A stretch of 64,000 bases of DNA from Candidatus Eiseniibacteriota bacterium (GCA_016710095.1 JADJLL010000002.1:62001-126000); one strand, 5' to 3'; numbered from the stretch's first letter, positions 1 to 9,120 are shown. Notes: generated by a model from the sequence alone, not told the origin. Made by a program: numbers and translations.

Positions 1-1
1 G

Positions 2-73
2 CCGGGCCTGTACTGGGCGCGGCTGCAGCAGGGCGGGCATCTCGTGACGAAGCGCGTGAGCGTCGTGCGGTAG
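2..73 (+). CDS. C-terminal end of a secreted protein with FlgD-like sorting tail (partial)
   Basis: Only the last 23 residues are in the window; the gene begins upstream. The frame ends in the pattern GLYW-x8-LVTKRVSVVR-stop. It has the Gly-aromatic turn followed by a Lys/Arg beta strand that ends many FlgD-type (Ig-like) C-terminal domains of surface proteins in FCB-group bacteria. The protein encoded on the minus strand at 3113-6608 ends almost identically (GLYW, then RVTKRVVVLR). That similarity supports a common C-terminal secretion or anchoring signal, probably recognised by the SprA-type system at 32454-38736. Nothing can be said about the rest of the protein. Confidence 0.6.
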   Translation, partial: PGLYWARLQQGGHLVTKRVSVVR

Positions 74-89
74 CCGGCCGAACGAATCG

Positions 90-130
90 GATGCCCCGCG
101 GCCGGGTCGGCTGCGGGGCATCTTCTTTTT
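90..130 (+). terminator. Rho-independent terminator
   Basis: A perfect 10-bp stem (90-99 with 113-122) of the type gatgccccgc / gcggggcatc encloses a 13-nt loop and is followed by a T-rich tract ending in five T. It closes the upstream secreted-protein gene just before rfaE1. Confidence 0.9.
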
Positions 131-164
131 GACGGCTTCCGGAACGGCACCTAACCTGCCGCGC

Positions 165-1169
165 ATGTCCGATCCCACGCCGTTCGCGCTTCCGCGCCTG
201 CACGATCTCGTGCAGCGATTCGCCGGCCGCCGCATTCTCGTGCTCGGCGACCTCATGCTCGATCACTACCTCTGGGGCCGCTGCGACCGCATCTCGCCCG
301 AAGCGCCGGTGCCGGTCGTCGAAGTGCAGCGCGAGACCAGCTCGCTCGGCGGCGCCGGCAACGTGGCGGCGAACCTCGTGGCGCTCGGCGCGACTCCCGC
401 GCTCGTCGGCGTGCTCGGCGAGGACACGCGCGCGCAGCAGTTGCTCGACGCGTTCACGGATCGCGGCGTGGACACGCGGCTGCTCGTGCGCGATCCGTCG
501 CGCCCGACGACGTTCAAGACGCGCATCATCGCGCAGCACCAGCAGGTCGTGCGCGCGGACTGGGAATCGCGCGCCGAAATCGAAGGCGTCGCGCTCGAAG
601 GCGTGCTCGCGATGCTGTCGCGCGAACTGCCCGCGTGCGACGGGCTCATCGTGTCGGACTACGGCAAGGGCGTGCTCACGCGCGCGGTGCTCGACCGCGC
701 GATCTCGCTCGCGCGCGGCCGCGGCATCCCGATCGCGGTCGATCCGAAGGAAAGCCACATCGACGCGTACCAGGGCGTGAGCATCCTGACGCCGAACCAG
801 CTCGAGGCGGGCTACGTGATGGGCCGCCGCGTCGTGGACGAGGCGAGTCTCATGGAAGTGGGCTGGGGACTGCAGAAGCGGCTCGACGCCGAGTGCGCGT
901 TGGTGACGCGCGGCGCCGACGGCATGAGCCTGTTCGAGAAGACCGGGCGCTACACGCACCTGCCGACCGTGGCGCGCGAGGTCTTCGACGTGACGGGCGC
1001 CGGCGACACGGTCGTCAGCGTCGTCGCGGTCGCGCTCGCCGCGGGCGCCGACTACCCGGAAGCCTGCTACCTCGCGAACCACGCCGCCGGCGTCGTGATC
1101 CGCGAGATCGGCACGGCGTGCTGCTCGGCCGCGCAGCTGCGCGACTCGCTCGCGAGCGCGCTGTCGTGA
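165..1169 (+). CDS. rfaE1: D-glycero-beta-D-manno-heptose-7-phosphate kinase
   Basis: A PfkB-family sugar kinase of 334 residues. It is the first domain of what is the bifunctional HldE protein in E. coli. It phosphorylates heptose-7-phosphate at C1 for ADP-heptose, the inner-core sugar of lipopolysaccharide. Visible signatures are the N-terminal strand followed by GDLMLDHYLWG, the ribokinase signature GGAGNVAANL at residues 62-71, and the anion-hole/catalytic-base motif DVTGAGDT near residue 275, where the Asp is the catalytic base. I chose ATG 165; an in-frame TTG at 129 lies inside the preceding terminator. The stop overlaps the next gene by four bases (GTGA), so kinase and nucleotidyltransferase are translationally coupled. 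Confidence 0.92.
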   Translation: MSDPTPFALPRLHDLVQRFAGRRILVLGDLMLDHYLWGRCDRISPEAPVPVVEVQRETSSLGGAGNVAANLVALGATPALVGVLGEDTRAQQLLDAFTDRGVDTRLLVRDPSRPTTFKTRIIAQHQQVVRADWESRAEIEGVALEGVLAMLSRELPACDGLIVSDYGKGVLTRAVLDRAISLARGRGIPIAVDPKESHIDAYQGVSILTPNQLEAGYVMGRRVVDEASLMEVGWGLQKRLDAECALVTRGADGMSLFEKTGRYTHLPTVAREVFDVTGAGDTVVSVVAVALAAGADYPEACYLANHAAGVVIREIGTACCSAAQLRDSLASALS

Positions 1170-1660
1170 GCGCGGCGTTCGACCTTCCGGCCGCGGCGCG
1201 CGCGAAGCTCGAGCTCTGGCGCGCGGCGGGCGACAAGATCGTCTTCACGAACGGTGTGTACGACCTGCTGCATCGCGGGCACGTCGAGTACCTCGAGGAC
1301 GCGCGCGCGCTCGGCGACCGGCTCGTGGTCGGCGTGAACGGCGATGCGTCGGTGCGGCGGCTGAAAGGCCCCGAACGCCCGATCCTCGACCAGCACGATC
1401 GCGCCACGCTGATCGGCGCTCTCGCGTGCGTGGACCTCGTGGTCGTGTTCGACGACGACACGCCGCAGCGGCTGATCGAGGCCGTCGCGCCGGACGTGCT
1501 CTGCAAGGGCGCGGACTACGCGCTCGACCAGATCGTCGGCCGCGAGTTCGTCGAAGCGCGCGGCGGGCGAGTCGAACGCATCACGCTGCGCGAGGGACTC
1601 AGCACGAGCGCGCTCGTCGAGCGCATCCGCGCCGGACGCAGCGGCTACGAAGGGAAGTGA
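1166..1660 (+). CDS. rfaE2: D-glycero-beta-D-manno-heptose 1-phosphate adenylyltransferase
   Basis: A 164-residue nucleotidyltransferase of the cytidylyltransferase-like fold, equivalent to the C-terminal domain of HldE. It transfers AMP to heptose-1-phosphate to give ADP-heptose. The family motif HxGH is present as HRGH (residues 35-38) inside NGVYDLLHRGHVEYL. The family's conserved VGVNGD and KGADY segments follow, and ISTSxL-like residues (LSTSALVERI) occur near the end. It starts at a GTG overlapping the kinase stop codon. Separate rfaE1 and rfaE2 genes are common outside Gammaproteobacteria. The pair indicates a Gram-negative that makes heptose-containing LPS or another heptosylated glycan. 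Confidence 0.93.
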   Translation: MSAAFDLPAAARAKLELWRAAGDKIVFTNGVYDLLHRGHVEYLEDARALGDRLVVGVNGDASVRRLKGPERPILDQHDRATLIGALACVDLVVVFDDDTPQRLIEAVAPDVLCKGADYALDQIVGREFVEARGGRVERITLREGLSTSALVERIRAGRSGYEGK

Positions 1661-1663
1661 CGC

Positions 1664-2131
1664 GTGAGCGATCGTGAGCTGCTCCGGCACGCGCTCGCCG
1701 TGCTCGCCTACCGCGGCGGCAAGCCGATCCTGAACGCGCCGCCCGAGTTCGCGTCGTTCGACACCGGCGCCGGGCACACGCCGCTCGTGATCCTCGCGCA
1801 CCTGGGCGACCTGCTCGTGTGGACGCTCTCGCACGCGAAGGGCGAGGGGCAGTGGCCGAAGCACACCCCCACGACGTGGGACGGCGAGGCCGCACGGTTC
1901 TTCGAAGCGCTCGCCGCGCTCGACGCACACCTCGCGTCGGACGCGCCCGTGAACGCCGAGTTGCCGCGGCTGCTGCAGGGCCCGATCGCCGACGCGCTGA
2001 CGCACGTGGGGCAGCTGATGATGCTGCGCCGGATGAGCGGCTCGCCCGTGTACGGCGAGAACTATCTCGTGGCGGACATCGTCACCGGCCGGGTCGGGCC
2101 GGAACAGTCGGCGCCGGTGAAGGCGTTCTGA
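1664..2131 (+). CDS. DinB-like superfamily protein
   Basis: A 155-residue all-helical protein resembling the DinB/YfiT four-helix-bundle metalloproteins. The features are HTPLVILAHLGDLLVWTL in the first half and ADALTHVGQLMMLRRMSG later; family members place metal-ligand histidines at such positions. The closing segment YGENYLVADIVTGRVG is also typical of this group. Some relatives are metal-dependent thiol transferases, but most have no known function and I cannot assign a substrate. It begins at GTG three bases after rfaE2 and is probably co-transcribed with it, though a link to heptose metabolism is not evident. Confidence 0.6.
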   Translation: MSDRELLRHALAVLAYRGGKPILNAPPEFASFDTGAGHTPLVILAHLGDLLVWTLSHAKGEGQWPKHTPTTWDGEAARFFEALAALDAHLASDAPVNAELPRLLQGPIADALTHVGQLMMLRRMSGSPVYGENYLVADIVTGRVGPEQSAPVKAF

Positions 2132-2143
2132 CGCACTTGGCCA

Positions 2144-2173
2144 TTGCCGCGTCCCGCGGCGGTCGCCTAATGT
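2144..2173 (+). promoter_or_regulatory. Candidate sigma-70 promoter for the ECF sigma gene
   Basis: TTGCCG at 2144-2149 and TAATGT at 2168-2173 are separated by 18 bp, upstream of the ECF sigma factor. The -35 element matches those seen upstream of rpsO and rimP. Confidence 0.4.
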
Positions 2174-2267
2174 TGCGTTGAACGCGAATGCGGCACCCCC
2201 GAGCCGCGTCGAGCCGCTTCCCCGACCGTGTCCACGAGCCTGCGTGGCGCCGATTGGCCGCTTCGAC

Positions 2268-2804
2268 GTGACCGAGACTCCCGACAAAGACCCGCGCCGT
2301 GTCGTCGCCCGGCTGCTGCCCGAGGTGTACGAGGAACTGCGCTCGCTCGCCGCGCACTACCTGCGCCAGGAGCGTTCCGACCACACGCTGCAGCCGACGG
2401 CGCTCGTGCACGAGGCGTTCCTCAAGCTCTCGCGCCAATCGCGGCTCGACGTGAACGACCGCACGCACTTCCTCGCGATCGCCGCCGGAGCGATGCGGCA
2501 GGTGCTCGTGGATCACGCGCGAGCGCATCTGGCCGCCAAGCGTGGCGGCGGCTGGCAGAAGATCACCGTGGACGAGTCCGTCGCGGTGTCCGAGGGCGGC
2601 ATCGAGGACCTGCTCGCGCTCGACGACACGCTCCGGCGCCTCGCCGAGGTGGACGAGCCCGCCGCGCGCATCGTGGAAATGCGCTTCTTCGCCGGGCTGA
2701 CCGAGGTCGAGATCGCCGAGGCGATGGGCATGAGCGAGCGCTGGGTGCGCTCGCAGTGGGCGTTCGCCCGCGCCTGGCTGCGCCGGGAGATGGCGAAGGA
2801 CTGA
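2268..2804 (+). CDS. ECF-type RNA polymerase sigma factor (TIGR02999-like)
   Basis: An extracytoplasmic-function sigma factor of about 178 residues. Region 2 reads LLPEVYEELRSLAAHYLR and then LQPTALVHEAFLKL, the hallmark of the TIGR02999 subgroup. Region 4 carries the helix-turn-helix LTEVEIAEAMGMSERWVRSQW. The start is uncertain: I prefer GTG 2268 because it gives the usual family length, while in-frame GTG 2244 and TTG 2178 would add 8 or 30 residues. No anti-sigma gene is adjacent, which is usual for this subgroup; in relatives a protein kinase or a large secreted protein is often the partner. Its neighbour is the convergent secreted protein at 3113-6608. Confidence 0.85.
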   Translation: MTETPDKDPRRVVARLLPEVYEELRSLAAHYLRQERSDHTLQPTALVHEAFLKLSRQSRLDVNDRTHFLAIAAGAMRQVLVDHARAHLAAKRGGGWQKITVDESVAVSEGGIEDLLALDDTLRRLAEVDEPAARIVEMRFFAGLTEVEIAEAMGMSERWVRSQWAFARAWLRREMAKD

Positions 2805-3112
2805 CGGCGCCCCCGCGCCGCGGTTCCCCGGCGGGCGAGTGCCGCCGCGAGAAGGCCCCCCCGAGATTTCCTGCCGGTTCGCTGCCGGGACTGCGCTTGT
2901 TCCAGATGAGGGGAAGCGTCGCGGGTGCAAGGGATGCCCCGCCAGCCGTTCGCGGCGACGCGCCCCCGCAAGCTGGAGACCCGGTCCAGCGTGGATGCCG
3001 CTTTCCCGGGCCGCACGCAAGGCCGCCGGTCGGAAGTCAGATGCCTTCGGGGGAAGCGCTGACGACCGTTCCGGCGGTCTGCATATTTCCCCCGCGGCGT
3101 GCGCTCCGTGAG
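2805..3112. other. Intergenic region between convergent genes
   Basis: This is a 308-bp gap between the 3' ends of the ECF sigma gene and the minus-strand secreted protein. It contains GC-rich imperfect inverted repeats (for example gaccg-ttccgg-cggtc near 3064-3079) but no clear T-tailed terminator. Open frames across it are rich in Arg, Pro and Gly, with the composition of shadow frames. I see no gene here. Confidence 0.5.
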
Positions 3113-6100
3113 TTACCGGAGCACCACGACGCGCTTCGTCACGCGGTCGCGGCCGTCGCTCGCGACGACCCAGTAGAGCCCGGGGCGCAGCGCGTGCGAG
3201 CCGAGCGCGACGCGCGACGTGCCGGCCGCGACCGGGCCGTGCTGCAGCGTCGCCACGCGGCGGCCCGTCACGTCGAGCAGGTCCACGCGGCCTTCGCCCG
3301 CGTGCGTCCACGACACGAACGCGTCGCCCGCGCCGCGCACGGGATTGCGCGCGAGCGACAGCGTGAGCCGCGCGGGCCGCGAAGCCGTCCCGCCCGGCAC
3401 GCCGAGCAGCGACTCGTCGCCGATCGAGAGCAGCGAGCCGCCGCGGTAGACGCGCACGGCTTCGATCGTGACGCGGCCGAGCGAGTCCGCGACGACCACG
3501 CCGCTCTGCACGATCGCGTCGTCGTCGATGCGCATGGTGCGCCATGGGAAAGTCTGCCCGGGCAGCGGATGGAACGCCTGCTGGCGCCGCGGCGTGACGT
3601 CGACCGTGAACGAATCCGGCGCGGGCTTCGGGCCCAGCGACGAGACGAGGTCGCGCGGGCGGAGCGTCGTGCTCCAGCCGCCGGGCTGGTCCACGAGCAG
3701 CGAGTCCCACTGCACGTAACCGTTGATCGTGCCGAGCGTGTCGCCGCTCGCCGGCGTGCCGTCGCCCGGATCCTGGTCGGCGCTGCAGTTCGAGAGCGCC
3801 GGGAAGCTGCGGTCGGTCGCGAAGCGCCACAGGCTGCTCGGTCCGATCAGCGGCAGCCAGTACATGAGGGAGAGGTCGGTGTTGTGGACGTGCTGGTCCC
3901 AGAAGAACGTGCCGCCTTGCCGGTGATACTGCATCGCGCGGTAGTAGTTCACCTTCTCGGCCCAGCCCATCGCCGTGTCCTGTCGGCCGTCGAAGCTCAC
4001 GAGCGGCGGCACCGCGACCGGCTCCATGGCGCCGGACATGTACGAGAGGTTCGTGAGCTCGTACACGCGCCTGCCCGCGCTCGTCGGCAGGTTGAGCGCC
4101 TTCGAACCCCACAGCTCGGTCTCAAGCAGGTCGTAGTACTGCCCCGGATTGAAGCTCGAGTTCGCGACGGGCTCGGTCGAGTACGAGAAGTCGTAGTGCC
4201 CCGAGACGCTCTGCGCGCCGGCGATCCACTCCGGCGCCGCGTACGTGAGCGTCGCGGCCGCGGCGCCGGCGAGCGAGTAGCCGAACGCGTACACGCGCGT
4301 CGTGTCGATCGGGAAGTTCCGCCGCGCCCAGCCGAGCATGTAGACGATCCGCTGGCGCGTGTAGTCGTGGACGATGCCGCCCGTCGGCGGCGCCTGGTGC
4401 GCGAGTGTGAGGTCGAAGCCTTCGTGCCAGCCGAAGTAGAACGAGCCCTGCACCGCGGGCAGCAGGTCGTCGAACGACATGAGCCAGTGACCGGGTGTCC
4501 ACCAGATCACGTCGAGGCAGTACAGGTTGCGCGTCGCCGGCCGCACGAGCATCGACGTGCTGTCGAGCGCGGTATAGCCGGGGCGGATCGCGCAGTCGAA
4601 CGGCAGGCTCGGGCGGTTGCTCATCGCGGGAAAGAACGACGTCTCCTCGGCCGCGGTCCACAGCGTGTACATGCGCGTCGGTTGGTCGTGCACGCGGATC
4701 TCGCGCTGGAACACCGGGCGCGGACGGCTCACGAACTCCTGCACGGGAGCGGCGAGCGCGTTGTCGCCGGGCGTGACCGTCACGTTCTCCTCGGCGTCGG
4801 CCGCCTGCGCGGTCGCGGCGTACCAGACCGTGCGGTTCTGCGTCGGCGTGGCCACGAACAGCACCTGCATCGAATCGAGCGGCGCCGCGAGCGAGTCGAT
4901 GCAGTACGCGTACGTCCGTCCCATGAACTGCGACAGCCGCTCCGCGCACCAGCTCGAGTCCATCGGCGAGCCGATCATCGTGGCGTTCGCGAGATCCGCT
5001 GTGCTGGTGATCGGGCTGTCCGAGCGATAGAAGCGGTAGATGTAGCCCGTCGTCGCGGGCGCGGTGCCCGTCAGGAACGTCTGGCCGTCGTGGTGCAGCG
5101 CGGCGAGGTTGCGGATCTGCGTCGGCAGTGGCCCGTCCGCGCCGAGGCGGTTCGCGTACAGGTCGACGTCGGACGTGGCGAAGTTGCGCAGGTCCGTCCA
5201 CGCAGCGATGACGCCGCCCGAGCCGTCGGCCGTGATCGCGGGCTGCGCCTGCTCGGAGGCGTTGCGGCAGAGAGCGAAGCCGTCCGCGTCCCAGCCGGCG
5301 GCGATCGCGCCGTCGGCGCCGAGGCGCTGCGCGTACAGAGGTCGTGTCCGGCGGCCGCGAAGTCGCGCGCGTCGCTCCACGCGACGATGAATCCGCCCGT
5401 GCCGTCGGGCACGAGCAGCGGCGCGGTCTGGTCGCCGCTCGCCGCGCACACGGTGCGCCCGAGCGCCGGCCAGCCGGACGCGACCGCGCGCGATGCGTCG
5501 AGCGCGGTCGCGCGAATGTCGGCGCCGTTCGCAGGAACGCCGCCGTCCTGCCACGCGAGCACCACCTGGTCGCCCTCGGCCGTGGCCACGGCGGGAGCGA
5601 GCTGGGCGCCGGAGCCCGCGGCGATCGCGTCGCCGCCGGTGTTCCAGCCGGGGCGAGCGCGCCGCTCGCGGTGAGGCGCGTCGCATACACGTCGGCGTCG
5701 GTGCCGCGGCGGTCGGTCCACGCGAGCGAGACGTCGCCGGACGGAGACGCGGCGATCGCGAGTCCTTCACGGCGTCCGGCGGCCGCGCACGCGATCGCAC
5801 CGTTCGCCGGCCATCCCGCGGCGATCGTGCCGCCGCCCGTGAGGCGCTGCACGTGCACCGTGTCGGCGCTCGGTCCGGGCGCGACCCACGCGACGAACGC
5901 GCCGCCCGCGCCGTCGCTCGCGATCACCGCCGCGCACGTGTCGCGCGTGATCGCGGACAGGCGCACGCCACTGTCGGGCCAGGCAGGCGCGATCGCGCCG
6001 CCCGCGGTCACGCGCGTGGCGTAGAGCTGCATGGCCAGCGAGCGGCGGTCGTTCCACACGACGAACGCGCCGCCGGAGCCGTCGGGAACGATCGCGGGCT

Positions 6101-6608
6101 TCTCCTGCAGTGCGGTCGCGGCGCACAGCGCGCGCCCAGCCGCGGGCCAGGCGGGATCGGTCGCGCCGGTCGAGCGCACGCGCTGCGCGTAGATGCGCGC
6201 GATCCCGTTGCCGGGGCACCGGATGTCGGACCACACCGCGATCGCGCCACCCGCGCCGTCGCCCGCGAGCGCGAGGTCGAACTTCGTGCAGGTGACGTGC
6301 GTGAGCGCGTTGCCGTCGGGTGACCAGTTCGTGCCGATCGAGCCGACGGGCAGGATGCGCTGCGCGTACACGTCGGTGTTGTAGCCCGAGCGGTAGTCGA
6401 GCCAGGCGAGCAGCATGCCGCCCGCGCCGTCGGACACCGCGATCGGGCGGGCCTGCACTCGTGCGGCCCGCGAGGCCGGAATGCCCGCCAGACCCCACCC
6501 GGCATGGGCGGGAGGGGAGAGGAGCACCGCCATCGTGAGCGCGAGGGCAATGGAGACGGGGGCTCCGGAACCAGCGTGAAAACGGCTTCGAAGAAGGGAG
6601 CTTCGCAT
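3113..6608 (-). CDS. Large secreted protein: repeat domain, PHB-depolymerase-like hydrolase, FlgD-like sorting tail (two frameshifts as written)
   Basis: One gene of about 1,165 codons read in three frames. An N-terminal signal peptide (hydrophobic stretch ending PPAHA, then GWG) is followed by at least seven repeats of about 60 residues. Their core is DGAGG-x-(V/I)-x-AW-x-D-x-R, then DVYAQRL and a G-x-x-x-x-x-W motif, which looks like a beta-propeller or sheet array. The second half resembles esterase/PHB-depolymerase alpha/beta hydrolases, with a nucleophile elbow FGYSLAGAA and WTPGHWLMSFDDLLP before it. The protein ends in a FlgD-like domain with GLYW and VTKRVVVLR. The frame changes near 5650 (a run reading gccccggctgg appears to lack one G) and near 5338 (gacctctgtacgcg). 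Repeat continuity on both sides of each site argues for indel errors rather than decay. It is probably exported and surface-anchored through the SprA system. The substrate is unknown. Confidence 0.7.
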
Positions 6609-6907
6609 GGTGCGGTATTCCGTCGAAGGGTTGCGGGCCGGCCCGACGTGCTCGGGGGGGGGGCGTGCGGAGCGTGCAGCATGAAGCCTATCCCGCGCCC
6701 TTCGCGGAATGCGAGCGAGAAAGCGCCGGCTGCCGTTCGAGCGAGAGCCCGGGCGAGATCGGCGCTTCGACCCGGCGCGGTCCCGCCCCGCTTGCCACGC
6801 CGGAACGCGTTCGGTAGCTTTCCGCGTCCATCTGCACTCCCCCCGTCCATGATCCTCTTGAGGGCCGTCCGGAGCGTCCGCGGGCGCTTCGGTTCACGGG
6901 AGACCCC
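6609..6907. other. Divergent intergenic region (secreted hydrolase / sucC)
   Basis: This 299-bp region holds the sucC promoter (listed separately) and presumably the promoter of the minus-strand secreted protein, for which I find no convincing hexamers. A run of ten G at 6654-6663 is the longest homopolymer I noticed in the window. It could be a phase-variable tract or an assembly-sensitive site. Confidence 0.5.
6792..6820 (+). promoter_or_regulatory. Candidate sigma-70 promoter of sucCD
   Basis: TTGCCA (6792-6797) is followed by a 17-bp spacer and TAGCTT (6815-6820). The same -35/-10 pairing recurs upstream of rpsO, rimP and lptF. The expected transcript start is about 80 nt upstream of the sucC ATG. 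Confidence 0.6.
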
Positions 6908-8050
6908 ATGAATCTGCACGAATATCAGGGCAAGGAGCTGTTCGCCCGTTACGGATTGCCGGTGCTTCCCGGGCAGGTCGCGGGTACGCCGGAAGAAGCC
7001 CGCGAAATCGCCGCCCAGATCGGTGGCCTCGTCGTGATCAAGGCGCAGGTGCAGGCTGGCGGCCGCGGCAAGGCTGGCGGCGTGAAGCTCGCGCACACGC
7101 CCGACGAAGCCTTCGAGAAGGCCCGTGACATCCTCGCGCTCACGATCAAGGGCCTGCCCGTGCGAAAGGTGCTCGTCGCGCAGGCGGCCGACATCGCGAA
7201 GGAGTACTACCTCTCCATCGTGATGGACCGCGAGAAGAAGCTGCCGCTCATCATGCTCTCCGCCGAGGGTGGCGTGGACATCGAGGAAGTGGCGCGCGTC
7301 TCTCCCGAGAAGATCCTCAAGCAGCACATTCCGCTCGAAGGGCTGCGTCCCTACGCGGCGCGCGCGCTGATGATGAAGGTCTTCACCGACTTCAAGCAGG
7401 CGCAGCAGGCCGCGACGATCCTGCTCAAGCTCTACAACGTGTTCATGGACGACGACTGCTCGCTCGCCGAGATCAACCCGCTGGCCGTGACGCCCGAAGG
7501 CCGCGTGATCGCGCTCGACGCGAAGGTCGTGCTCGACGACAACGCCGACTTCCGTCACCGCGACTGGGACGAGCACTGGCGTGACCCGGCGGACGAGTCG
7601 CAGTGGTCGCGGCTCGCGCGCGAGAAGGGCCTGTCGTACGTGAAGCTCGACGGCGACATCGGCTGCGTCGTGAACGGCGCCGGCCTCGCGATGGCGACGA
7701 TGGACCTGATCAAGCACTACGGCGGCGAACCGGCGAACTTCCTCGACATCGGCGGCTCGTCGAATCCCGAGAAGGTCACCGCGGCGCTCAAGATCATCAC
7801 GAACGACGGACACGTCCGCGCGATCCTCTTCAACATCTTCGGCGGCATCACGCGCTGCGACGACGTCGCGAACGGCATCGTGGCTTCGCTCAAGGAATCG
7901 CCGCTGCCCGTGCCGCTCGTCATCCGCCTCACCGGCACGAACGAGGAGAAGGCCCGCCAGATCCTGTCGGACTTCGGTCTCGGCGCCACGACGAGCATGG
8001 ACGAAGCGGTGCAGATGGTGATCGCCAAGGCGCAGGAGGTGGCCTCGTGA
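6908..8050 (+). CDS. sucC: Succinyl-CoA synthetase subunit beta
   Basis: A 380-residue ATP-grasp protein, the nucleotide-binding half of succinyl-CoA ligase of the TCA cycle (succinyl-CoA + ADP or GDP + Pi to succinate + CoA + NTP). The first residues MNLHEYQGKELF are the family signature. Next come VIKAQVQAGGRGKAGGVKLA (the ATP-grasp lysine and glycine loop), the Mg-binding ALDAKVVLDDNADFRH, and the CoA-ligase-like NIFGGITRCD near residue 317. The length is normal. ATG 6908 has GGGAG upstream. It overlaps sucD by a GTGA junction, giving equal expression of the two subunits. Confidence 0.97.
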   Translation: MNLHEYQGKELFARYGLPVLPGQVAGTPEEAREIAAQIGGLVVIKAQVQAGGRGKAGGVKLAHTPDEAFEKARDILALTIKGLPVRKVLVAQAADIAKEYYLSIVMDREKKLPLIMLSAEGGVDIEEVARVSPEKILKQHIPLEGLRPYAARALMMKVFTDFKQAQQAATILLKLYNVFMDDDCSLAEINPLAVTPEGRVIALDAKVVLDDNADFRHRDWDEHWRDPADESQWSRLAREKGLSYVKLDGDIGCVVNGAGLAMATMDLIKHYGGEPANFLDIGGSSNPEKVTAALKIITNDGHVRAILFNIFGGITRCDDVANGIVASLKESPLPVPLVIRLTGTNEEKARQILSDFGLGATTSMDEAVQMVIAKAQEVAS

Positions 8051-9120
8051 GCATCCTGATCGACAAGAACACCCGCCTGATCGTGCAGGGCATCACCGGC
8101 CGCGACGGCGCATTCCATACGCAGCAGATGATCGCCTACGGCACCAAGGTCGTGGGCGGCGTCACGCCCGGCAAGGGCGGCACCGAGATGCACGACGTGC
8201 CGGTGTTCGACACGGTCGCCGAGGCGGTCGAGAAGACGAAGGCCAACACGTCGGTGATCTACGTGCCGGCGGCGTTCGCGGCGGACGCGATCCACGAAGC
8301 GGCCGACGCGGGCGTGCAGCTGATCGTGTGCATCACCGAAGGCGTTCCGGTGAACGACACGATGGACGCGTGGCACAAGGTGATCGAGATGCGCGGCGCC
8401 AACAATCCACTCGGCAAGCCGCGCCTGATCGGTCCCAACTGCCCGGGCCTCATCACGCCGGGCCAGGCCAAGGTCGGCATCCTGCCGGGCCACATCGTGA
8501 CGCCGGGTCCCATCGGCGTGGTGAGCAAGAGCGGCACGCTCACGTACGAAGTGGTCAAGCAGCTCACGGACAAGGGGCTCGGCCAGACGACCTGCATCGG
8601 CATCGGCGGTGACCCGATCATCGGAACGGACTTCATCGACGCGCTCGCGCTGTTCGAGGCCGATCCGAAGACCGAGGGCATCGTGCTCATGGGCGAAATC
8701 GGCGGCAACGCCGAGGAGCAGGCGGCCCAGTTCATCAAGCGGCACGTGACCAAGCCGGTCGTGGCGTTCATCGCCGGCCAGACGGCCCCTCCGGGCAAGC
8801 GCATGGGCCACGCCGGCGCGATCATCGCGGGCGGCAAGGGCACGGCGGCGGAGAAGATGGCGGCGTTCGAGGCGGTGGGCGTGCCGGTGGCGCGCATCCC
8901 GTCCGAGATCCCCGGACTGATCTCCGAGCTGCTCCAGCGCCGTCGCGCCCGCAAGAAGAACGGCGCGGCGAAGCCGGCGAAGAAGGCGGCGAAGCCGGCT
9001 GCCAAGCCGGCGAAGAAGGCCGCGGCGAAGCCCGTCAAGAAGGCCCCCGCCAAGAAGGCGGCGAAGCCGCCGAAGGCCAAGCCGGCCCCCAAGAAGAAGG
9101 CGCCCGCCCGCAAGAAGTAG
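8047..9120 (+). CDS. sucD: Succinyl-CoA synthetase subunit alpha with lysine-rich tail
   Basis: The alpha subunit binds CoA and carries the phosphohistidine of succinyl-CoA ligase. Its Rossmann CoA domain includes GGVTPGKGG (residues 37-45), and the catalytic histidine is His255 in GHAGAI. The standard protein ends near residue 297 (LISELLQR). Here it continues for about 60 residues almost entirely of Lys, Ala and Pro (AKPAKKAAKPAAKPAKK and similar). That tail resembles eukaryotic histone H1 tails and bacterial AlgP/HctB-like proteins. It is in the same frame as the conserved part with no sign of a frame change, so it appears genuine. Its role is unknown; it could bind nucleic acid or polyanions. 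Confidence 0.95.
   Translation: MSILIDKNTRLIVQGITGRDGAFHTQQMIAYGTKVVGGVTPGKGGTEMHDVPVFDTVAEAVEKTKANTSVIYVPAAFAADAIHEAADAGVQLIVCITEGVPVNDTMDAWHKVIEMRGANNPLGKPRLIGPNCPGLITPGQAKVGILPGHIVTPGPIGVVSKSGTLTYEVVKQLTDKGLGQTTCIGIGGDPIIGTDFIDALALFEADPKTEGIVLMGEIGGNAEEQAAQFIKRHVTKPVVAFIAGQTAPPGKRMGHAGAIIAGGKGTAAEKMAAFEAVGVPVARIPSEIPGLISELLQRRRARKKNGAAKPAKKAAKPAAKPAKKAAAKPVKKAPAKKAAKPPKAKPAPKKKAPARKK

Noticed and set aside
2839..3111. Small coding gene in the 2805-3112 gap
   Set aside because: The open frame is rich in Arg, Pro, Gly and Ser, with no ribosome-binding site and no family resemblance. It looks like a chance open frame in GC-rich DNA.
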